Assembly (NCBI RefSeq): GCF_000003815.2 | Contig: NC_049990.1 | Span: 22,180,243 to 22,242,242, forward strand | Direction: 5' to 3' | Source: Branchiostoma floridae | Taxonomy: Eukaryota; Chordata; Leptocardii; Amphioxiformes; Branchiostomatidae | DNA length: 62,000 bases | In this document: positions 43,930-54,969 of the stretch, piece by piece | Numbering within the stretch: position 1 is the first letter of the stretch | Layout of the letters: every line of letters begins with the position of its first letter | Notes under the pieces: generated by a model | Database searches by the model: none | What the model saw: the letters and a program-made list of their open reading frames with translations, nothing else | Told to the model about the DNA's origin: nothing | Translations under genes and position numbers: made by a program

Positions 43930-44172
43930 GTAACACTGCCATTTCTTAAGGGTGGTGATCTCTCTACGATCTCTCAGCGACCAAACATTTCACAGATCAC
44001 TGAGGTAATTTTCATGGCTTAGAAACATTTTTTTAAAATGTTTTGCGTGTTTTGTTGCCTTTTCAGTAACAATTTGCATAATATTTCACTGATGGAGTTA
44101 AGGATTACACAAATTCAACATAGGTTGCAGTGAGGCCGCAGAGCGATCGCTGTCTGGCGGAGTAGAGTGCCT
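43930..44172 (-). mobile_element. Decayed MITE (type A termini)
   Basis: On the minus strand the beginning reads CCGCCAGACAGCGATCGCTC and then TCACTGCAACC, close to the termini at 17213. A core with AACAAAACACGC and a worn TGAAAATT...TGAT stretch follows. The far end is poorly conserved. Confidence 0.6.
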
Positions 44173-44179
44173 AGTGTGT

Positions 44180-47100
44180 TTGAATGTAGGAACCTTCGCC
44201 GTTATAATGCAAGGGTTTAAAACGGATGTTGTTGCCTTTAGATAGTGAAATATATGTGACTGAAATGTGATAACAAAGGCAGTTGTTGCTAGGAACTTGT
44301 CACAGTCATTTTACATTTGGTTTCTTTGATGAAACTATCAAAGACTGGTATTAGACATGCATATTTCATTCAACAGGGTTGAAAAATGTAGACCCCCTGC
44401 AAAAGTCTCTATTATTTGACTTTTATTATATTATTTCTTATTAGGAATACATGGAGCACAATTCTTTTTTTTTTTAACTTGACACGCACCTCTCTACAGT
44501 AATGTTGTATTGATTTTATCGGTACTTGCTTGTCTCGTTTCTAGTTCCTGGCCGATAGAACTACATATCGTGAAAGCGCTCGAAATTAAAACACTTCATC
44601 ATAGCACGCCACAAACAGTCCCCTTCTTACGCCCACAAAACCTGTCCAGCTTAACCGACAACGTAACCACGGGGCTAAGGGATTCTAGAGACGTGAAACC
44701 TAATTCCTTACACCCACACCTATCTGGCAAATGTTTGTAAAAATATTAGATAAAGTTATCAATCAAAGACAATTTGATGACAGACAAGAAGGATAGTTCT
44801 TCTTCAATTTGATCATTAGGGTATGCGTACGACCGATGGCCAAATGCCAGAGGGCTTGGTTACATATTGAGATTTGAACAGGGTCGGCCTCCAGTGCACT
44901 CATAAAGAATCTATTTGGACATAAGCCTCTAGATTAAAGCAGTATCTCATTGTGTCTATATGGACAGCGCCACGCGTTGGTCGTATACCCTGAAGTGACC
45001 TCTTATACACACTGTCCTTTCTATGACCATGCAGTAAAATCCAGAATTGATGAGTGGCATGCGAACACTACATCCTTCACCTGTCATCATATAACTGAAA
45101 AATTGAATCACACTGGGCATCAGGAAAAAAAACAATATACCTTTGGACAGTGTAACGACGTCTACATTATGGAAGTTTACAGCCCGTGAAATAACCACAC
45201 ATCTGTAGTTTTACTACTCTCCAAAATACGGCCAGTCCTGGACAAGGTAATTTCATTGAAGTGGCTGACCGTCTGCCAGCAAAGGCGATCGTTTCTTTTC
45301 TTTCTGAGACCTGATTTTTAAGACACTGGCTCTATCTAGGATAGGCTTCGATAAAGTAATATTCAGCTCCTTTTGATCTGATGTCAGCTGCTAATACAAT
45401 CAATTACTTTCATTTTCTATACCTTTGAGTTGGTTGATGGGCAACTGGTTAATCATGTTGTAAACCTCAGGACGCCAGAATCAACTGAAAGGCCACAGTT
45501 GCTATTGCTTATGGGAAATCCACTTGTTTCCTCTGAATACTACACATGAAATTGTATGCATAAATTCGGGGCATGTTCGAAGTACTAAGACTGAAATTAG
45601 AACTTTGAAGTCAGATTCAGATCTAGTTTTCCTCCCTTATTGTTTTAGCTAAACCCCAAATGAAAACGGACCTTGCTGATACAAGCTAATGCAAGCTACA
45701 AGAGGTAAAAAGAAATCGAATCAGGCCCAAAAGATTTGTCCTGGCATCTTGACAATGGTCCCTATCTTACTTCTTGCAGGGATCTGGGTGAAAAACAAAT
45801 TGAAAGTTAGTAAAAAAAAAACGTTTCCCTGTTAAAACAAATAACAGCCTGTCCGGCAACCATCTCAAGCTCCCAGTCTAGGATGTGCATCCCACACAAA
45901 TGTCGCTTATCCTGTTAGCTAAAGTTTGTAGATAATTCTGAAAATGTACAGATTATTATTTTTGCTTAACTAATTACTTCCGTTCTTTCCTCAGTGATGG
46001 AAAACGACATAGAATGTCCGTTTGACAACCCGCAAATTCTAGAACTACCATTCCAATGGCACAAAGAACTCTATTGTAGCATATAAGTATTGAATAGACT
46101 TGGAGTCGGAAAATTCCGATTAGTATACTTCCCACATCCTTGCTATTTCAGTTACGTTATCTAAATTGACCTTAGAGAGGTGATGCCTGCAATGTTTTAA
46201 CAAATTTCACAGCGTCAGGCAATTGGCTAACGTTGATCATTGTACTGTTGTACAAGCTGAGTGTATGTGTGGGTGGAAAACCTGTCCAACGTTCAAAACG
46301 TAGAAGGTAAGGCGTACAAAGTAATCTTGACATCTGAAGTTCTGCAAGATGCCTTCATACATATATAGGCCATATATCAAGTAAAGAGTCCGTACAAGAG
46401 GCTATATTTCATACAGATGATTTATCTACGATTGCGGGTATCACCACAAGTTACTATTCATGTATGTTGGTTCTATCATATGATACCTACCTTATGAATA
46501 GTCTTTCATATTGACATATAAGTCATACAAACCATCGTGTTTTCGCCGGACCTTTTTCAAAGTCGGCCAGGAGCAAGTCATCAGTTATAGTATTATCGGT
46601 GTCGAGTAGAAATTAGAAATATTTGCGCCCCATACGACATCCGGACAAAGTGTAAGCCGCAGTGCAGGGTTGGGGTTTTAGTTCAGTATGCCGCCAGCTT
46701 AGCTGTAAGTCCAACCTGAAGCCTTAATATATTTCCTTGCTTTTGAAAGATTACCTTATAAATGTGCTAATTCATCATGTATTTGGTACCTTAAGGTGGG
46801 GAAAGAAAATATGTCTGTCTAAGGACATTGCTATCTTTTAAAAAGGCCACTGATATCTTGGTTCATGAAAAGTACATTGTGTGATGCGGAATATATCCAA
46901 GGTTTTAGGAAAAGGAACCATCCAAATCTGTTCTTACTGGTTTTGTCCGATTTGTATTAAGCTAACTAAAACATGTGAACACAAAGAAATGGATATCTGT
47001 GAAAGCCTTTTTGTGGACTAATATATCATGGTGCAGGTGTTGATACTTCTAGAATAGAACGTATTTCAAGGTTAAAGACCTATTGGGAAAAATACTTTAA

Positions 47101-47896
47101 TAGCCCTGCCCCCTGTTTCCGAAAATCGTTGTGATTTGAACACATCAAAACCCTTCAGACATAACGGAACATGAGTCGCTGATCATAGATGTTGTAATAA
47201 GTTTACTGCGGCGTATGTTAACGACTTTAACAACAGTTGACTTATACAATTAAAAACTCGGTCGGTGTCCCATTGCACCATGGGATCAGTAGAGTAAATC
47301 AAAATGGCCGCCGTGATCCTTGTATTTGTACATGGACATCACGGAAGCTTACAGGGCCCTCGCCTGATACTAAATTACCCAGGTGATCATAAATCAAACC
47401 TTGACAACGACACTGATCTTCGATATCCATTCCTAACGATGTTGTGGGGCTGTATCTCACGCTTCAAGTTGATCTCGTTTGCGCTAATACCCCGACTGAT
47501 ACCTGTTAACCAATACACGTTATGTGCACAAGCGTGCATGTCATCGGAAGCTTACGTATGGATAAATGGCACACGCAAGCTTAGATAGATAACAAAAGAA
47601 AACACAACACTAATGTTGAGATACATAGCCTTTCAGTTGTGATAAAGCCAATATCGGCAACCTGTTTAGAATGATTCTTGGGTAGGTTTCTTAGAAATCA
47701 ACAGAAACTGATAAACATCTTGTATTTTTTTGCTGACGAGTAGATGAGATAAGGAAGAACAAAGGGAAGATCACAGCTAATTAATGACCTGTCAAGTACC
47801 CGTGGGAAGAATTTGTATTGTTTACGTCAGCACCCAGCTGGGAGATAAAAAGAAGGAACACCAGAGAGATCAGCGTTCAGTTTAGAGAGTTGGGAC

Positions 47897-47927
<31 letters not shown>

Positions 47928-48500
47928 GGCAGCGAAGAATAAATATCGTTTCTCGGCCACGGCAGATCTTGTGCTCCCGTGGTCATTCCATCGCCACAGT
48001 CCCATCTCCTTCTATACACAATGGCAAACTATACAACGTTATTTCCATTGGTTGTCCTAATAAAAAATTCGGTCACCTAGATCCTATGAAGTTCCGAAGG
48101 AGGTAATCAATAGTGCAAAGTAATAAACACAAGGAAATAAACTGTTTATGTTGCAATAAAATAAATGTTGCTATAAACTGAAGAAATAAATGAACATTAA
48201 CTCGATACAAGGTCGTTAACCTACTTTTGAATTTCATACATTTTATTAGTTTTTCCTGTGAAAGAAAAACTAATGAAATAAAGAAGTCCTGTGGCAACTA
48301 TTAATGTCGCTGTGTGTGAATTGCAAGAATCAATTGAATCTAGGGCAATTGGCTGAATTTATTTCTGCGTTCCATACCATTTTGAATGTTCCGAGAGCAA
48401 TTTTCCAAGGGTCATTGATTTCCGTTATATATTACCTCCCGTTCGTATCCTAGGAACGCAGTGTATTCTCTGTTTTAATTGCTTATTTCTTGCCAAGAAT
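44180..48500. other. No gene seen
   Basis: More than 4 kb with no recognised gene. It includes a poly-T run near 44467 and a (GA)n run at 47899-47922. Confidence 0.4.
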
Positions 48501-48594
48501 AGCCTGTCTTAGGTACTTCGATGTAGGTTAGACATCCAGGTAATAAGATACGCCAAAAATAGTTAATCAAGCAACTGGATATGGTTTTGAAACG

Positions 48595-48636
48595 GTCAGA
48601 CGTTTCGGAAAGAATCCACTTTCCTTCGTCAGTGAC
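48595..48636 (-). ncRNA. Hammerhead-ribozyme-like motif, left arm
   Basis: This is the mirror copy of the motif at 49501-49542, on the minus strand. It has the core CTGACGA, a six-pair stem II, GAAACGTC and a 4-bp stem I. Confidence 0.65.
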
Positions 48637-48852
48637 ACTGAAGTGATCTGCAAGAAACAGGTCTTTTATACTCTAACTATGAATAAAGACAATTTCAGAT
48701 GTCCAATAGGAAAGGTTGTAAGACAATTCAGACTGAAGACAATTTGGATTCCAAAGAAAACAGAGCTAAGCCAAAGTCAAGCTGAAGACAATTTGGATTT
48801 CAAAGGATATCAAGGCTAAGACACAGTTAATGCAAATGAGTCAATTAGCTCC

Positions 48853-49182
48853 TGTTGTTTTAGTTACAGGAGCTAAAAGTTTTGTTGACCTCCGAAGTGC
48901 ATTGAACAAATGTGGCTACCAAAACTGGACCTTCAACAAAGCCCTCAAACCCTCGGACCACTCAAAGAAAACAGCCAAGTGCAAACCATTGACCGACAGA
49001 AAGAAAGCCAACATTACCATCCCCTATGTCCAAGGAGTTTCGGAAAAACTCAGACGGATCTTCCAAAACTTCAACATCGCCACTAACTTCAAACCTCACT
49101 CAACCCTCCGACACAAACTGGTACATCCAAAAGACAAACCACAGAAAGGTACTAAGGCCAATGTAATCTACAGACTCAAATG
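48853..49182 (+). pseudogene. Penelope-like ORF fragment (linker before GIY-YIG)
   Basis: The frame contains LRSALNKCGYQNWTFNKAL, then GVSEKLRRIFQNFNI and LRHKLVHPKDKP. This is the segment that links the reverse transcriptase to the GIY-YIG endonuclease in Penelope-like elements. It runs into the gap at 49183, where the endonuclease would be expected. After the gap the frame ends QELIDSFA at 49309. The upstream reverse transcriptase is replaced by the inverted left arm, so the fragment is non-functional. Confidence 0.82.
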
Positions 49183-49282
49183 NNNNNNNNNNNNNNNNNN
49201 NNNNNNNNNNNNNNNNNNNNNNNNNNNNNNNNNNNNNNNNNNNNNNNNNNNNNNNNNNNNNNNNNNNNNNNNNNNNNNNNNN
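49183..49282. other. Assembly gap (100 N)
   Basis: A placeholder inside the Penelope-like element, probably caused by the inverted arms. Confidence 0.98.
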
Positions 49283-49500
49283 CAGGAGCTAATTGACTCA
49301 TTTGCATAACCGTGTCTTAGCCTTGATATCCTTTGAAATCCAAATTGTCTTCAGCTTGACTTTGGCTTAGCTCTGTTTTCTTTGGAATCCAAATTGTCTT
49401 CAGTCTGAATTGTCTTACAACCTTTCCTATTGGACATCTGAAATTGTCTTTATTCATAGTTAGAGTATAAAAGACCTGTTCCTTGCAGATCACTTCAGTG

Positions 49501-49542
49501 TCACTGACGAAGGAAAGTGGATTCTTTCCGAAACGTCTGACC
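49501..49542 (+). ncRNA. Hammerhead-ribozyme-like motif, right arm
   Basis: GTCA (49501-49504) pairs with TGAC after the cleavage site to form stem I. CTGACGA (49505-49511) is the core. GGAAAG pairs with CTTTCC as stem II. GAAACGTC supplies GAAA, a minimal palindromic stem III (ACGT) and the GTC cleavage triplet. An extra A lies between the core and stem II, and the monomer stem III has no loop, so activity might need a dimer. Fold and activity are inferred from known Penelope hammerheads. Confidence 0.65.
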
Positions 49543-49609
49543 GTTTCAAAACCATATCCAGTTGCTTGAGTAACTATTTTTGGCGTGTCTTAGGTACTGT
49601 TTTGGGGTG

Positions 49610-50390
49610 TGAGTGGATTTATGTTTCTATATAAGCATTGGGGTAACTGTCTATTTTATTTATTTATCTATTAACTCTCTCCCTATACAAATAGCAATAC
49701 GTGGTTTGAAAACGCTAAACGTGTGGTCAAAAAATCATTGAAACCTCACTGACCATGCGGGGATTTTGAAAGCTCATATGAAGTATAAACACGTATAAAT
49801 TTACGCATAACTAATTTCTATTAATGCCTTTGATACTTAGTCTAGGAGTTGAGGCTTACGTCTTATTTCGTTTCTTTGAAACCTTATCTAAAAAATTGCG
49901 GTGAACACAGACTCCAACCATGTTCTATTACTACTACTACGGCACTGTTAGAATAACTTTGCACCATTTTGAATCGTGCGTAAGACACTATCTAAAGATT
50001 CCTTTCCCTGGCCTGGAATTTTGTCCCTCTCCACTCCTCTCTTCAATAACGTCAATATACCTTCACGACAATTCTAAATTTTACAAATATAGCGGTTGGA
50101 AGGCGCAGTCAACACCGAACCGTAGAATTACAATGATATTTAAATGCACTCTTTACCGAAGAATGTTACTTTCTATCATTATCATAAGACATGTCTAGGC
50201 AGAAACAATATAGATAATACAATGTATATTCATTTGGTGCATCGTAATATGACGATAGTCGAGCATCTGTAAGGCATGACTTACCTCGGTGAATTCTCAG
50301 CCTCCTACAGTTCGTAGATACATATATCTACTGCAGCATAGCTGTAAATGAGCTGTGCACGTCACTGGTTTAGTTAGGGAATACTGAGTT
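49610..50390. other. No gene seen
   Basis: AT-rich sequence with no recognised features. Confidence 0.4.
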
Positions 50391-50411
50391 CAAGGACCGC
50401 AGAGTTGACTG

Positions 50412-50735
50412 AACAAAGCAGTTGTCTGGCTGACCCTTGGGGCAATTTTTGCACATTATATTAAACTCAACGCCAAGCAATTTTAAAAAGCCCGTCCATG
50501 GGGACGCTTGTGCATTCAGCAGCCATCGCGGTACATCAGGTAACGTATATAATACTGTCCCAGGGTACCCATCAGTGACACAGCTCAATCCTATCTCAAA
50601 CATTTCCGGGATAGCATCCCTCTGGTACGTCGCTCCTGCAACCCTGGCCCTTTTAACAGCCATGGTTGTGACATATAGTCAACAGGGATCCATTCGTCTT
50701 CTACATCTTACAGACCTAATGGACACTGCGCGATA
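50412..50735 (+). pseudogene. Possible SLC5-like transporter exon relic
   Basis: One frame reads LNKAVVWLTLGAIFAHYIKL and then stops. A second frame reads SSHRGTSGNVYNTVPGYPSV and then ISGIASLWYVAPATLALLTA. The order (a hydrophobic segment, a polar loop, then a segment like SLWYVAP followed by another hydrophobic stretch) resembles the last membrane segments of sodium/solute symporters of the SLC5 type. It would require a frameshift and no splice sites were confirmed, so it is a relic at most. It may be chance similarity. Confidence 0.28.
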
Positions 50736-51479
50736 GCTGCGGATGAAATGGTCGTGTCTCTTCCATAGTCACGGTCGCCTCCCGGTTCTTTTGCCTTAAC
50801 GATGCGCTTAAATCATCAGCCGTATCTGCAGCTGACGATCAGACGTGATGTGGTGAGAGGAATCCCTGTACCCTTAAGGGCACATCTATTCCTTTTAAGA
50901 GCAAGGTTGACACTCCTTAAGGACAGGCTCGTCCATTACCATTAAAACTGTCACTTGGAGTTCTGAATGAAGTACATTCACGGCGAGGAGTAGATCACTT
51001 AGAATGTAGGAGGCGTTCCAGCCACTTCGCCCGACGTAACGGCAAGGTGCACTGTATATTCTACAGCAGACGGCGACATATCTACAGCAGACGGCAACAG
51101 TCTTTTCCAGCCTTGATATCGCAACAAGCTTGTCTTACACCTATAGTTGATCCCAATAAATTCAAACACATAAAGACTTAGATGTTGCTTTCTTGTAGTT
51201 TGACGTATCAATTGTAAAGAATTGGACCAGGTTTCCATAGCACAGATAGAGAAAATCTGTTTTGGGCGATGCACTCAAATGATAGTCATTTAGTAACTAT
51301 AAAGTACTGTACATCACTTTATTGTCTACCAGAGATCTTGTGATCACAAGCATGAATGTCAACAATGGACAGATGATGAGAAAATTTTCCAAATATCCTT
51401 AATTTTCCACAGTAGAATTGCATAATCTTTGTGAAGGACAATCTTTGTTGACCGTTTCTATAGTTCTTTACGAGCATCG

Positions 51480-52620
51480 GACATTACAGCTCCATAAAAG
51501 TGCTCTCCATTCAGCAAGTGTAAATGTGCATTGCCTCCCTTATTTACCTCTGCGCCCTGATATGATTGTTTGTTAGATAGCTTCATTTATGTTACTTGCT
51601 ACATTGCCTCATTGTTGATCATCTAATTGTTGTTACTTATTTATGATTTGTTATCATTTGTTTCCAATTTGCCTTATTGGTAATCATGTAATTGTTGTTG
51701 GTCATTTATGTTTTAGTTATCATTTGTTTTCCACTTCAATTATTTCATTCGAATTGTGTTCAGAAGTTATTAGGAGGAGGGCTAATATAAACTTTTTTGA
51801 TTTCTCCCTCTCTCCCGGACGGTTTTTATGTTTCATTTATCTTTACTTTATGTATTTCCTTGTTTTATGTGCAAATAAATCAAATCAAAAAAATCAAATC
51901 AAATGATTCCAGGAACCTTCATCTACAATGGAGACGACAAAAACGTTGTCCCTTTCTTCTGTAGAGAATCGGGCACTACAACAAGCTTAAATTACTAAAC
52001 GTGCTCTGCATTCGGAAAGAGTAAAAGTGCATCGCTCTTTTATTTCCCCAGCGCCCTTCTGATTCCGAGAAACTTCATCTACAATGGAGACGACAAAAAA
52101 CGTTGTCCCTTTCAGCATTTCAGGTAGAGAATCGGATTTCTTTTAGAGAATCGGATACTACAACAAGCCTAAGCTTTCTAAAAGTATTCTCCATTCAGAG
52201 AGCGTAAAGGTGCATCGCTCCCCTTTTTACCTCTGCGCCCGTCTGATTCCAGCAACCGTCATCTACAATGAAGATAAAAAACCGTCAATTTAGCACTTCT
52301 TCTATAGAGGATCGGACACTACAACAAGCCTAAGACAGCTTACTAAAAGTACTCCCCATTCAAATAGCGTAAAAGTGTATTGCTTAAATGCATACCTCTA
52401 CGCTCATCTGATTCCTGGAACCGTCATCTACAATGGAGATGATGAAAAAACGATGCCCCCTTCTGCATGTCTTGTAGAGAATCGGATGCCAGAACTAAAA
52501 GTACTATCCATTCAGAAAGCGTAAAAGTTCATCGCTCGCTAACTTAACTCCACATCCTCATGTTTCTAGGAAGCGCCATCTACAATTGAGATGATGAAAA
52601 AATGATTACCGTTACGGCAA
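51480..52620. repeat. Degenerate tandem repeat of about 165-190 bp and LINE-like tail
   Basis: The phrase CTCCATTCAG-AAGCGTAAAAGTGCAT or variants recur near 51505, 52005, 52185, 52350 and 52505, each near TCATCTACAATGGAGA(C/T)GA. Between the first two lies a CR1-like tail, GTGCAAATAAATCAAATC followed by (AAATC)n at 51880-51904. Confidence 0.75.
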
Positions 52621-52859
52621 CGCGCAAGTTCAATCCATCATGTGCCAACCTGTCTGGAATCTCGCCCGCGCGTCTCGACAAGAGAAGAACAGCTGAGTGA
52701 TGAACCGGAGGCCACATGGAAGATCTAATTGCCACATCGACAATCATCAAGCTACGCGAGGAGCGTCACCAAAGCTGTCATCATAAAGAACATGTTGATC
52801 TCAGTCTAGTCCCATCTTCGTCGCCTTAATAAGATCGGCTGTAACTATCAGTTTAGATG

Positions 52860-54510
52860 GATGGTTACGTTTAAATTCATAATGAAGATAGATACACATA
52901 TTCATATCTTGTACATGCCATACTGCAGTACATCAACCTGGACTTATATGAACAGAGCTTAATCTTATTTGTACCTAGAATGGCAGATACTCTTGTACCA
53001 TCTGACTATACTTAAGGTAAATGGTTCTTACTATCAGTGCAGTTTGATGGTAAGGTTCAAATTCATAATGAAAATAGATACATGTACACATATTCATATC
53101 TTGTACATGCCATGCTGCAAAATTATTGAATTCATCGAGCTGAATGTATTGGAACGGAGTTTAATCACATTTGGAGCTAGAAGTCTTGTATCATCTGACA
53201 ACGCCAAATTGCTAGTTTAGTTAGTTCTAAAAGAAGATAGATACCCACTTTTGTATGTTGTACTCGCCACGCAGGAGAAGTACTATGTTCATCTAAACAA
53301 AGTGTAATCTCACATAGAAGGGAAGATGCTCTTGTATTATATGATTATACTACAAAAGGTCGCTAACTATCAGTTTAGGTAGGAGCTTAAGCTTAGATTC
53401 ATAATAAAGATAGATATACATATTCATATCTTGTACATGCCACGCTGCAATTCATCAACCCGGATTTATTTGAACAGAATTTAATCTCATTTGTACCTAG
53501 AATAGCAGATACTCTTGTACCATCTGACCATACTTAAAGTAAATGGTTCTTACTATCAGTGCAGTTTGATGGTTGGGCTCAAATTCATAATAAAGATAGA
53601 TCCCCATATTCATATCTGGTACATGCCACGCTACAAAATTACTGAATTCACCGAGCTCAATTTATTTGTCATGAACGGAGTTTAATCACATTTGGAGCTA
53701 GAAGTCTTGTATCATCTGACAATGCCAAATTGCTAGTTTGGTTAGTTCTAAAAGAAGATAGATACCCACTTTTGTATCTTGTACTCGCCACGCAGGAGAA
53801 GTACTATGTTCATCTAAACAAAGTGTAATCTCACATAGAAGGGAAGATGCTCTTGTATTATATGATTATACTACAAAAGGTCGCTAACTATCAGTTTAGG
53901 TAGGAGCTTAAGCTTAAATTCATAATGAAGATAGATACACATATCCATATCCTGTACATGCCCGGCTGCAATTCAGAAAGAAGATTATACTAAGGGTTCT
54001 AACTATCGGTTTAGGTCCAGATGATTATGTTAAGATCATAATGAAGATGGGTACACATATTCATATCTGGTTTATACCATGCAGTAGAAGTACTGTACGT
54101 GCTCATCTTTAGTTTTAAGTTACATGCAATGTAATGAAGATAAATACGCATGTTCATATCATATTCATGCCACAAAGCAAAAGCACTGTTGTCACCGAGT
54201 CACATGCATTCTATTTATATGATTATACCCAAAATAAATTGTTCCAACTATTAGTTTAGGTAGGTGATTACGTTTAAATCCATAATAAAGATGGATACAC
54301 ATATTCATATCTTTTACATGCCACGCACCTTAAGTTCTGTTACTTCTACGTAGTCACCGAACTAAATTTATGGAAACAACAGTTCCTGATGGTCCCAAGG
54401 AAAGCAGTTGTTTGTACTTGTACTCAAAATGCATGGTTCTAAACATTCATTTAATAGTTAGACGGTTACGTTTACGTTGCAATGAATATAAATACGCATG
54501 TTCACATCTT
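52860..54510. repeat. Satellite-like array with about 521-bp higher-order period
   Basis: A shorter motif (TTCATAATGAAGATAGATAC, then CATATTCATATCTTGTACAT) recurs at about 52875, 53061, 53398, 53584, 53918, 54032 and 54280. A larger unit repeats with a 521-bp offset (compare 53391 and 53912), where copies are much closer to each other than the short motifs are. Confidence 0.85.
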
Positions 54511-54713
54511 CATGTCATAGAGTAGAATAATTGTATTCGCCGTTCTGAATTAGAATTTAATTAAATTGCTTTAGTAGAAAATACATTATTATTATCATAC
54601 ATTAGTATTATCAGATTATACTAAAATAGATGATTGGATATAAGAAACACTCTTTAGCATTGTAACAAACTTTGCATGAGTAGTATAGTTCGCAAGGCAT
54701 TGACCGTGCATAA

Positions 54714-54962
54714 AGGTGGTATCTCACTGCATTTGTGGCACCGGTGTGGTACTGCGGGGTTCGTCAACTGCGACACTGTTTTGCTATTTTCGCCGATTTT
54801 TAATGATTAAGCTATTGCGTAATATAGTATACGTAAAAGTATGACATAGCAGACAACACAATACACAAAACAAAATTCCGTTCTTTATCTCTGAAATTTG
54901 TTGAGTAATATTTCGAACCCGCAGTGCCGCACCGGTGCCCCAAGTGCAGTGAGATACCACCT
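54714..54962 (+). mobile_element. MITE (type B termini)
   Basis: Perfect 18-bp termini AGGTGGTATCTCACTGCA continue as a longer imperfect match (about 50 bp). The core is AAAAGTATGACATAGCAGAC, then CTCTGAAATTTGTTGAGTAA. The left flank is TAA and the right flank is ATA, so the target duplication is imperfect. Confidence 0.85.
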
Positions 54963-54969
54963 ATAGCAT

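Larger units (their letters stand above)
48506..49598 (+). mobile_element. Penelope-like element, 5'-truncated, inverted arms
   Basis: A 12-bp direct repeat GTCTTAGGTACT (48506-48517 and 49587-49598) flanks the insertion. Inverted arms of about 300 bp (48551-48852 and 49283-49586) enclose a short piece of coding sequence and a gap. Each arm carries a hammerhead-ribozyme-like motif. Between the left direct repeat and the left arm lie 33 extra bases. Penelope-like elements typically show inverted terminal copies, 5' truncation and hammerhead motifs, and this insertion fits that pattern. The reverse transcriptase domain is missing. Confidence 0.85.
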
